From Antarctobacter heliothermus (GTDB lineage: Bacteria; Pseudomonadota; Alphaproteobacteria; Rhodobacterales; Rhodobacteraceae), in NCBI RefSeq assembly GCF_900188425.1, contig NZ_FZON01000038.1:1-50396 (forward strand): 50,396 nt of DNA, given 5' to 3'. Below are positions 24,824 through 34,268 of the stretch, in pieces. A program made the translations under genes and the position numbers. Numbering within the stretch: the stretch's first letter is position 1; each line of letters starts with the position of its first letter. The notes under the pieces are model-generated. The model searched no databases. It was not told where the DNA came from and saw only the letters and a list, made by a program, of their open reading frames with translations.

Positions 24824-25627
24824 ATGCTGGTTGCCAATCTACAGGCAGAACTGGAGATCGAAGTCTGGGAATGTCTCGACGCCGTGACGGACCCGGAACT
24901 CGACGAGCCCATCACCGACATGGGCTTTGTCGAGCGGATCGAGGTGACGGATGCAAGAAAGGTGAGAGTCGATTTTCGGCTCCCCACCTACTGGTGCTCG
25001 CCGAATTTCGCCTTTCTGATGGCGTTCGGTATCCGACAGGAGGTGATGGCCCTTCCGTGGGTTGTCGAGGCCAATGTGCACCTGAATGACCATTGCTTTG
25101 GTGACAAGGTCAACGAAGGGGTCAACAGCGGGCGTGAGTATCACGACGTCTTTGCCGAGTACTGTGATGGTGCCCGGCTGGACGAAGTGGTCCAGACGTT
25201 CCTGGCCAAGGCGTTCGATCGCCGCCAGGAAACCGTTGTCCTGGGGTTGCAGGCGCTTGGTCTGTGTCCGGCAGAGATCGTGTCCATGACGCTGGGACAG
25301 TTGCGCATGGTGCGCTTTGACGGCGAGGAAGAGCTGCGTCAGACGCCGCGCTACATCGAATTGCTTCTGGATCAGGGGCTGGCGAAAGACTCTGCAGATC
25401 TGGCGTTTCCGACATGGGACGGGCAACCGATTCAGGCCATGGCTCTGTCAGAACATCTGGCCCGTCTGCGCAGCACCCGGATCAATATGGAGTTCAACGG
25501 CGCGCTGTGCCGGGGGCTTGCAAAAACCCGCTACAAAGAGGTCGAGATCGGTCCGGATGGTCCGACGCTGGTCGATTTCATCGCCGGGCGTGTGCCGCCC
25601 CGCGAAGACGTCGGCGCGCGCGGCTAG
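24824..25627 (+). CDS. DUF59 (MIP18-like) protein with extra C-terminal domain
   Basis: A 267-residue protein. Residues about 8-95 match the DUF59/MIP18 fold used in iron-sulfur or metal-centre assembly (DAVTDPELDEPITDMGFV, and a PTYWCSPN segment in place of the usual Cys-Pro). Residues about 110-267 are not recognised; they are charged and helical with no cofactor motif. It sits between the amidohydrolase and chaperonin genes of the monooxygenase operon, consistent with a role in installing the di-iron site, though that is inference. Confidence 0.8.
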   Translation: MLVANLQAELEIEVWECLDAVTDPELDEPITDMGFVERIEVTDARKVRVDFRLPTYWCSPNFAFLMAFGIRQEVMALPWVVEANVHLNDHCFGDKVNEGVNSGREYHDVFAEYCDGARLDEVVQTFLAKAFDRRQETVVLGLQALGLCPAEIVSMTLGQLRMVRFDGEEELRQTPRYIELLLDQGLAKDSADLAFPTWDGQPIQAMALSEHLARLRSTRINMEFNGALCRGLAKTRYKEVEIGPDGPTLVDFIAGRVPPREDVGARG

Positions 25628-25651
25628 GTCGCGGAAATACCAAGAAACTTT

Positions 25652-25663
25652 AGGGAGGACGCC
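25652..25663 (+). promoter_or_regulatory. Displaced ribosome-site box upstream of the chaperonin gene
   Basis: AGGGAGGACGCC nearly equals the AGGGAGGACACC that abuts the ATG of two other genes in this operon (23782 and 28977), but here CGG follows in place of ATG. The gene actually begins 31 bases later behind AAGGAGGAAG. Confidence 0.5.
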
Positions 25664-25694
25664 CGGGAAAGGCCCCGCGGCGAAGGAGGAAGAT

Positions 25695-27326
25695 ATGGCT
25701 AAACTCATGGTACACGGCAAGGTTGCCCGCAACTGCCTGGCCCGCGGGGTCGCTAGACTGGCGGCGGCGGTGGAACCCACTCTTGGTCCCAAGGGGCTGA
25801 ACGCGATGATCGACCGCCCGGTGGGTACACCGCTCGTCACCCGTGACGGCGTCAGCATCGCGTCCGAAATCGCGCTGCGCGACCGGTTTGAAAACATGGG
25901 CGCGCAGGTTGTCCGCGAAGTGTCGATGCAGACCAACGACGTGGCGGGTGACGGCACGACGACGGCCATCGTGCTGGCCAATGCACTGATCCAGCGCGGC
26001 GTTGACCTGACCGATGCGGGCGCAAAACCTGTGGACCTGTGCAAGGGCATCGACCTTGCCGTGTCGCGGGTTGTGGCCGCGATTGATGCCTCATCGCTGA
26101 GCTGCGACGATCACCCCGAGTACCTCGAAGCGGTGGCGCGGGTCTCGTCGACCGACCCCAAGCTGGGGGAACTGGTGGCCGAAGCGTACAGCCGCGTGGG
26201 ACGTGATGGCGTGATTTCCGCTGACTTTGGCGTGACCATCGAGACGACGATGGAAGTGGTCGAAGGCATGTCCTTTGAGCGCGGCTACATCTCGCACCAC
26301 ATGGTCACCGACCGCGAGAACATGGAAGCGGTGCTGCGCAATCCGCTGATCCTGTTGACTGACCAAAAGATCCTCAAGCCCGAGCTTCTGGATCAGGCCA
26401 TCTCTATCGCCGATGGAGAAAAACGGCCCTTGCTGATTGTCGCCGAAGAAATCGCGCCCGAAGTGGTTGTCAAACTGCTCGAAAACGGCGGCGCGGGGAA
26501 ATACCTGATCGTGCATCCGCCGGAATATGGCAACTGGCGCACCGCGATGATGGACGATCTGGCCATCCTGACCGGCGGCGAGGTGCTGGCGCGCGATCTG
26601 GGCAAGAAGATCGAGAACGTCACCCGCGCCCAGCTTGGCGGGGCCGAAACCGTGCGCTCGCATGCCTCTGGCACGTCTATCCTGCGCGGCGAGGGCGAGC
26701 CCGACGCCATCACCGCGCGCCGTAATCAGGTGCAGCGTCAACATGACAACGCGCCGCCCAATATCGACAAGGACAAGCTGCGTGAGCGTCTGTCCAAACT
26801 GACCGGCGGCAGCGCGATCATCTACGCGGGCGGTTTCACCCCGGTAGAACAAAAGCGGACGATCCAGCTGATCGAGGACGCGCTGTGCGCCGTTCAGGCG
26901 GCGGCCGAGGATGGTGTGATTGCTGGCGGCGGCACCGCGTTGGCCCAGATCGGGTCCTGTCTCGACAACCTTGATGCACTGGGCGACGTGGCCAAGGGCA
27001 TCCAGCTTGTCCGCTCGATCCTGACCGAACCTCTGCGGCGGATTGCGCGCAATGCCGGGGCGGATGTGGCCGCCGTGGCGCAGGCCGTGGCCGAGGGCGC
27101 GCCGGGCCATGGCTACAACGCCGCGACGGGCGTCTTTGGCGACATGTACGCCGCCGGGATCATCGACCCGGCCCGCGTGCCCGCCAGTGCCCTGGTCAAC
27201 GCAGCCTCCGTCGCGACGCTGATCCTGACGACCGAGACCCTTGTCGGCGATCTCGACGAAGGCGAGGCCGATCCGACCGAAGGGCCCGCCCGCGGCGGCG
27301 GTGCCGAACTGCTGGGCCGGGCCTGA
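25695..27326 (+). CDS. mimG: GroEL-like chaperonin dedicated to the monooxygenase
   Basis: A 543-residue type I chaperonin homologue. The ATP-site motif GDGTTTAIVLANALI and LGPKGLNAMIDR are clear, as is the C-terminal GGGTALAQIG. It lacks the Gly-Gly-Met tail of ordinary GroEL and ends in GGGAELLGRA, and no groES is adjacent. In mycobacteria a GroEL-like MimG is required to form active MimA, and this gene sits in the equivalent operon. AAGGAGGAAG precedes the ATG. Confidence 0.92.
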   Translation: MAKLMVHGKVARNCLARGVARLAAAVEPTLGPKGLNAMIDRPVGTPLVTRDGVSIASEIALRDRFENMGAQVVREVSMQTNDVAGDGTTTAIVLANALIQRGVDLTDAGAKPVDLCKGIDLAVSRVVAAIDASSLSCDDHPEYLEAVARVSSTDPKLGELVAEAYSRVGRDGVISADFGVTIETTMEVVEGMSFERGYISHHMVTDRENMEAVLRNPLILLTDQKILKPELLDQAISIADGEKRPLLIVAEEIAPEVVVKLLENGGAGKYLIVHPPEYGNWRTAMMDDLAILTGGEVLARDLGKKIENVTRAQLGGAETVRSHASGTSILRGEGEPDAITARRNQVQRQHDNAPPNIDKDKLRERLSKLTGGSAIIYAGGFTPVEQKRTIQLIEDALCAVQAAAEDGVIAGGGTALAQIGSCLDNLDALGDVAKGIQLVRSILTEPLRRIARNAGADVAAVAQAVAEGAPGHGYNAATGVFGDMYAAGIIDPARVPASALVNAASVATLILTTETLVGDLDEGEADPTEGPARGGGAELLGRA

Positions 27327-27393
27327 CCGCTCTCTGCAACCACGGGGCCGGTCCATTTCGGGGCCGGTCCGATCAGACTGAAGGAATGAGATC

Positions 27394-28437
27394 ATGAAAG
27401 CAGCGAGACTATACGAATACGACCCCGCGATGAACGTCCAGCTCAGGATCGAAGACGTGCGCGCCCCCACGATCACCTCTCCCAACGAGGTGATCGTCAA
27501 GGTCGGTGCGGCCGGTTTGTGCCGCACCGACCTGCATATCATCGAAGGTGTCTGGAAGGACATCATGGACGGCGAGGGCAGCCTGTTGCCCTACACGCTG
27601 GGCCATGAGAATGCGGGCTGGGTCGAGGATGTCGGCAGCGCCGTGACATCGGTCAAACCCGGCGACGCGGTGATCTGCCACCCGTTCAACAGTTGCGGCA
27701 TTTGTCTGAACTGCCGCTACGGCCATGACATGTATTGCGACCACGGGTTGTTCCCGGGCCTTGGTCTGGACGGCGGCTTTGCCGAGTATTTCAAGACCAG
27801 CGAAAAATCCCTGATCAAACTGAACACCGGCATCACTCCGCTGTCGGTGGCCCCGATGGCAGACGCCGGCATCACCGCCTACCGCGCCGCCAAGAAGGCC
27901 GCCAAGCTGGTTAATCCGGGTGGCTACATCCTGCTTCTGGGGATTGGCGGACTGGGCCACATCGCGCTTCAGGTGCTCAAGCACACCTCTGGTGCGCGGA
28001 TCATCGCGGTCGACCGGGAACCTGCGGCGCAGGAGCTGGCCCGCGAACTGGGCGCGGATATCGTTCTGGACGGCGGTCCCGATCTGATTGAGCAGGTCAA
28101 GGAGGCCACCGGCGGCGGCGCGCATGTGGCGATTGATTTCGTCGGCGAGCATGGCACCGAAAACATCTGCTGGAAACTGCTGCGCCAGGGCGGTGAGCTG
28201 ATCATGGTCGGCTACGGTGGCACGGTCGAGGTGCCGACGCTGGAACTGGTGGCCAATGAGATCAAGATCGGCGGCAGCCTTGTGGGTGATTTTGTCGAAC
28301 TGGTCGAACTGATGGAGTTGAACGCCGATGGCTTGGTGAAGATGCACCAGACGGAATACAGCCTTGCGAACATCAATCAGGCGATTTCCGACTTCAAGGA
28401 TCGCAAGTTTACCGGGCGGGGCGTGATCGTTCCCTGA
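27394..28437 (+). CDS. Zinc-dependent alcohol dehydrogenase
   Basis: A 347-residue medium-chain dehydrogenase. Catalytic zinc site: the Cys of GLCRTDLH and the GHENAGWV His-Glu pair. Structural zinc: CGICLNCRYGHDMYC. NAD-binding: GIGGLGHIALQVLK. In prm/mim operons such enzymes oxidise the secondary alcohol made by the monooxygenase, here perhaps 2-propanol to acetone. AAGGAA precedes the ATG. Confidence 0.93.
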   Translation: MKAARLYEYDPAMNVQLRIEDVRAPTITSPNEVIVKVGAAGLCRTDLHIIEGVWKDIMDGEGSLLPYTLGHENAGWVEDVGSAVTSVKPGDAVICHPFNSCGICLNCRYGHDMYCDHGLFPGLGLDGGFAEYFKTSEKSLIKLNTGITPLSVAPMADAGITAYRAAKKAAKLVNPGGYILLLGIGGLGHIALQVLKHTSGARIIAVDREPAAQELARELGADIVLDGGPDLIEQVKEATGGGAHVAIDFVGEHGTENICWKLLRQGGELIMVGYGGTVEVPTLELVANEIKIGGSLVGDFVELVELMELNADGLVKMHQTEYSLANINQAISDFKDRKFTGRGVIVP

Positions 28438-28495
28438 TCACCTGTCTCGCCATTCAGATGCGCCTTGGGGGTCTAATCCTCCGCCCAATGCGCCC

Positions 28496-28532
28496 GCCCT
28501 GCGGCACGCTCCTCCTGTCTTCGCCGCAGGGC
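28496..28532 (+). other. Hairpin between the ADH and glyoxalase-like genes
   Basis: GCCCTGCGG (28496-28504) pairs with CCGCAGGGC (28524-28532), a perfect 9-base stem with a 19-base loop in a 129-base gap, followed by CCAAATTCC rather than a T run. Possible weak terminator or processing site. Confidence 0.45.
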
Positions 28533-28566
28533 CCAAATTCCAATCAAAAAAATCGCCGAGGACGTA

Positions 28567-28962
28567 ATGGCCAAAGCAATACACTCCATGATCCGCGTGC
28601 TGAACGAGGACCGCTCTGTCGCCTTTTATCAGGCGGCCTTTGGTCTGAACGTCGCGGATCGGATCGATTTCGACGGGTTCACCCTTGTCTATCTGTCCAA
28701 CGACGAAGCCGGGTTTGAGCTGGAGCTGACGATCAACAAAGGCACAACCGAGCCTTATGACCTTGGCAACGGCTACGGCCATCTGGCCGTCAGTGTCGAG
28801 GACGTCGCGGCAGAACACGCCCGGTTCGAGGCCGCAGGGCTATCCCCCCGCAAACTGGTCGATTTCAAACACGACGGCCAGTCTCTGGCCCACTTCTTTT
28901 TCGTTCAGGACCCCGACGGGTACGAGATCGAGGTCCTGCAACGGGCCGGACGGTTCAAATAA
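28567..28962 (+). CDS. VOC-superfamily glyoxalase-like protein
   Basis: A 131-residue protein of the glyoxalase I type (vicinal-oxygen-chelate fold). Metal-ligand positions typical of lactoylglutathione lyase are present: His in SMIRVL-region HSM, Glu in GFELELT, His in GYGHLAV, and Glu in YEIEVLQ. Two repeated beta-alpha-beta-beta-beta units cover the length. It would turn a methylglyoxal-glutathione adduct into lactoylglutathione. Its place between an alcohol dehydrogenase and a GMC flavoprotein fits handling of acetol-derived methylglyoxal, which is inference. Confidence 0.85.
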   Translation: MAKAIHSMIRVLNEDRSVAFYQAAFGLNVADRIDFDGFTLVYLSNDEAGFELELTINKGTTEPYDLGNGYGHLAVSVEDVAAEHARFEAAGLSPRKLVDFKHDGQSLAHFFFVQDPDGYEIEVLQRAGRFK

Positions 28963-28988
28963 CGCCAAACCAAACGAGGGAGGACACC

Positions 28989-29513
28989 ATGTCAATTCGC
29001 AACCAAACACTGACGCGGCGCCAACTGTTGTCGCAAAGCGCGATGATGGGCACCAGCTTTGCCATTGGCGCCAGCTTTGTCGCTGGTCAGGCCGAGGCTG
29101 CCAACTGGGCGCTTGAGGTCGAGCATCTGAAACCGGAAACCATGGCGACGCTGATCCAGATGGCGCGTGACATCTATCCGCATGATCAGGTGTCGGACGA
29201 ATTCTATGCCATTGCGGTCAAGGGCTACGACAGCGCCGACACAGCCGAGGCAACCGAGGCCGGTATCGCCACGCTGAACGCCGCTGCGCAGGGCATCGGT
29301 TTCGCCACCTACATTGACGTTGGTTGGGAACGGGACCGTGTGGATCTGCTGCGCGGGATGGAAAACAGCGCGTTCTTCCAACAGATCCGCGGCGGCCTTG
29401 TGACAGGGCTCTACAACCAGAAAGCGGTCTGGCCGATCTTCGGATACGAGGGCGAGAGCTATTCCCAAGGCGGTTACATGTACCGCGGCTTTGACGACAT
29501 CAACTGGCTTTGA
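28989..29513 (+). CDS. Tat-exported small subunit of a GMC dehydrogenase
   Basis: A 174-residue protein with a twin-arginine signal (TRRQLLSQSA followed by a hydrophobic stretch and an AEA-type cleavage site near residue 37). The mature part resembles gluconate 2-dehydrogenase subunit 3, the small partner that carries a GMC flavoprotein across the membrane by the Tat route. It begins directly after AGGGAGGACACC and is followed after 15 bases by the GMC gene. No cytochrome c subunit is adjacent. Confidence 0.87.
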   Translation: MSIRNQTLTRRQLLSQSAMMGTSFAIGASFVAGQAEAANWALEVEHLKPETMATLIQMARDIYPHDQVSDEFYAIAVKGYDSADTAEATEAGIATLNAAAQGIGFATYIDVGWERDRVDLLRGMENSAFFQQIRGGLVTGLYNQKAVWPIFGYEGESYSQGGYMYRGFDDINWL

Positions 29514-29528
29514 GGGGGGGCTTGACCA

Positions 29529-31100
29529 ATGACTGCACCTTTTGACCTGAACGACGACAACGTCGTTGTCATTATCGGAACTGGCGCCGGCGGCGGCGTG
29601 CTGGCAAATGAGCTTGCCCAGAAGGGCGTGTCGGTTGTCGCGCTCGAAGCAGGCGGGCGGTATCTGCCTGAGGACTACATCAACGACGAATGGGATAGTT
29701 TTGGCCAACTGGCCTGGACCGATCCGCGCACCACTTCGGGCGATTGGCGGGTGGCCAAGGATTTCTCGGGCCTGCCTGCTTGGATCGTCAAAGCCGTGGG
29801 CGGCACCACCACGCATTGGGCCGGGGCATCCCTGCGCTTTCAGGATCACGAATGGAAGGCCAAGACCACTTACGGCGATGTGCAGGGGGCCAACCTGCTG
29901 GACTGGCCGATCGACCCGCGTGAGATGGACGACTACTACACCAAGGCCGAGACAAAGCTGGGCGTGACCCGCACGGGCGGTCGTGCGGGCCTGCCGGGAA
30001 ACAACAACTACAAGGTCTTCGAAAAGGGTGCCAAGGCGCTGGGCTATGAACATGTCCATACCGGGCGCATGGCCATCAATTCCGCCGACAATGACGACCG
30101 GATGGCCTGCCAGCAGACGGGTTTCTGTTTTCAGGGCTGCAAATGGGGCGCCAAGTGGTCGTCCGCCTATACAGACATTCCGCGCGGCGAAGCCACTGGC
30201 AATCTGGAGGTACGCGAGCGGTGTCATGTCATGCGGATCGAGCATGACCAGCAAGGCAAGGTGACGGGCGTTGTCTACGTCGATGCCGATAGCAACCAGC
30301 AGCAACAAAAGGCGCGTGTCGTCTGTGTGGCAGGCAATTCGATCGAAAGCCCGCGTTTGCTGCTCAACTCGGCCTCTGCGATGTTCCCCGATGGTCTGGC
30401 CAACAGTTCAGGTCAGGTGGGGCGCAACTACATGCGTCACGTCACCGGATCGGTCTATGCGACGTTTGATCAGCCGGTGCGCATGTGGCGCGGCACCACC
30501 ATGGCGGGCATCATTCAGGACGAGGCGATCAACGATCCCTCGCGCGGGTTTGTCGGCGGGTATGAGCTTGAGACGCTGGCCCTTGGCCTGCCGTTCATGG
30601 CGGCTTTCCTTGATCCCGGCGGCTGGGGACGTGAGTTCACCACTGCGCTGGACCATTACGAGAACATGGCCGGGATGTGGATCGTGGGTGAGGACATGCC
30701 TCAGGAAACCAACCGCATCACGCTGAACCATGCGGTGACCGACCAGCACGGATTGCCGGTGGCGGACGTGCATTTTGATGATCACCCCAATGATGTCGCG
30801 ATGCGCAACCACGCCTACAAGCAGGGTATTGCGGTCTATGAGGCGGTCGGCGCAACGCGGGTCTTCCCGACGCCGCCCTATCCGTCGACGCACAATCTGG
30901 GCACCAACCGGATGTCGGCCAACGCGCGGGATGGGGTGGTCAATGCCCATGGACAGACGCACGACATTGCCAATCTGTTTGTGTCCGATGGCAGCCAGTT
31001 CACCTCTGGCGCGGCGGAAAACCCGACGTTGACCATCGTGGCGCTGGCCATCCGTCAGGCGGATTTCATTGCTGCAGAGATGAACAAGCAGACGCTTTGA
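29529..31100 (+). CDS. GMC-family FAD dehydrogenase, large subunit
   Basis: A 523-residue flavoprotein with the N-terminal FAD-binding IIGTGAGGGVLANELAQKG, the GGTTTHWAGASLRF segment, and the C-terminal HNLGTNRMS and GAAENPTLTIVALA regions expected of gluconate/fructose-type GMC dehydrogenases. It has no signal peptide of its own and would be exported with the Tat-bearing partner encoded just upstream. Electron acceptor (quinone or an unlinked cytochrome) is unknown. Candidate substrates are 2-propanol or acetol from the monooxygenase pathway. Confidence 0.88.
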   Translation: MTAPFDLNDDNVVVIIGTGAGGGVLANELAQKGVSVVALEAGGRYLPEDYINDEWDSFGQLAWTDPRTTSGDWRVAKDFSGLPAWIVKAVGGTTTHWAGASLRFQDHEWKAKTTYGDVQGANLLDWPIDPREMDDYYTKAETKLGVTRTGGRAGLPGNNNYKVFEKGAKALGYEHVHTGRMAINSADNDDRMACQQTGFCFQGCKWGAKWSSAYTDIPRGEATGNLEVRERCHVMRIEHDQQGKVTGVVYVDADSNQQQQKARVVCVAGNSIESPRLLLNSASAMFPDGLANSSGQVGRNYMRHVTGSVYATFDQPVRMWRGTTMAGIIQDEAINDPSRGFVGGYELETLALGLPFMAAFLDPGGWGREFTTALDHYENMAGMWIVGEDMPQETNRITLNHAVTDQHGLPVADVHFDDHPNDVAMRNHAYKQGIAVYEAVGATRVFPTPPYPSTHNLGTNRMSANARDGVVNAHGQTHDIANLFVSDGSQFTSGAAENPTLTIVALAIRQADFIAAEMNKQTL

Positions 31101-31105
31101 TCTGA

Positions 31106-33427
<2,322 letters not shown>

Positions 33428-33477
33428 GGCCCCGATGCCAAGGCAGACGAAAAACATGTGTTGAGTTTTTGAACAGT

Positions 33478-33503
33478 CCGAGGGCCGGAATTCAGGCCCT
33501 CGG
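33478..33503 (+). terminator. Hairpin after katG
   Basis: CCGAGGGCC-GGAATTCA-GGCCCTCGG, a perfect 9-base stem 50 bases after the katG stop; only TCAT follows, so termination strength is uncertain. Confidence 0.6.
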
Positions 33504-33675
33504 TCATACGTCCTGACCGCGAACTTGTTGACACTGTGGGGAAAACGACGCGGTTCGGATTGGCCGGCCCAAAAATACCTGAAACAGGCATGCGCCCGCC
33601 AAAGGTGTTTTGTGGGAATAACATTGGATATTGACCTGCCCACTTGGTAGGTTCTTGCAACGGGAGGAAGCTACG

Positions 33676-34164
33676 GTGGACATTTTCTCAAAACGCGATG
33701 GTCCGCGTCTGGAAGACGTGAAGGCCAAGCGCATGTTGTCCGAAAACGCGGGCACGATCCGCAAACTGGCTGACCAGATCAGCGGTGGTGGCTATTCGAA
33801 GATGCGCGCCGATGAGGCGCGGCGCAAGGAAGCCCCGAAACCAGACGGCCTGATCATCCACGACCTCAAGGCGCGCACACGGGTCGATGTCCCGGAGCCG
33901 TATGTAAAGGTAAGTCTGAACAACCGTGTTGTTCTGGTCGACAAGTCCAGCGGCCTCCAACTCCAGATGCTGGGAGAGATCCGCGGCAACTTCATGTCAA
34001 AACGATTTGTTCTGTGCACCAAGGAAAACGGGTTCTTTTCTCCAGTCGATGCCGAGATGATTGACCTGATCGGACATCTTGACAACGTGGAGCTTTCAGA
34101 GGCGTTTACCGAAGCAGATCTCGCGTCGAAACTGGAAGCTCTGATTGTTCCGGCAGAGGCCTGA
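33676..34164 (+). CDS. Protein of unknown function (162 aa)
   Basis: A 162-residue soluble protein starting at GTG 33676 (MDIFSKRDGPRLEDV), chosen because GGGAGGAAG lies just before it. The middle has alternating beta-like segments (VKVSLNNRVVLVDKSSGLQLQML) and an acidic helical C-terminus. No signal peptide, membrane segment or cofactor motif. It lies between katG and the sigma-54 activator gene and may belong to the monooxygenase regulon. Family not recognised. Confidence 0.7.
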   Translation: MDIFSKRDGPRLEDVKAKRMLSENAGTIRKLADQISGGGYSKMRADEARRKEAPKPDGLIIHDLKARTRVDVPEPYVKVSLNNRVVLVDKSSGLQLQMLGEIRGNFMSKRFVLCTKENGFFSPVDAEMIDLIGHLDNVELSEAFTEADLASKLEALIVPAEA

Positions 34165-34215
34165 CGACCTGATCCGGTGGTGTCCAGCGTGACGAGTCAA
34201 AGGGAAACGATGTAC

Positions 34216-34247
34216 CGACCCTGAACCGGGTCAACCCAACAGGGTCG
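34216..34247 (+). promoter_or_regulatory. Inverted repeats ahead of the sigma-54 activator gene
   Basis: CGACCCTG (34216-34223) and CAGGGTCG (34240-34247) are perfect inverted arms. Between them GGGTC and ACCC offer alternative pairing with either arm, so two exclusive folds are possible. Ends 22 bases before the TTG start; candidate operator or attenuating leader. Confidence 0.4.
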
Positions 34248-34268
34248 AACAGCAAGGGGGCCAAGTGA

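Noticed and set aside
27344-27370. Direct repeat GGGGCCGGTCC twice before the alcohol dehydrogenase gene
   Set aside because: Two short GC-rich copies 16 bases apart could be chance in this composition; no clear role as operator or stem.
33648-33664. TTGGTAGGTTCTTGCAA as a sigma-54 promoter before the 162-residue gene
   Set aside because: Only 9 bases separate GG and GC where 10 are needed; spacing is strict for sigma-54.
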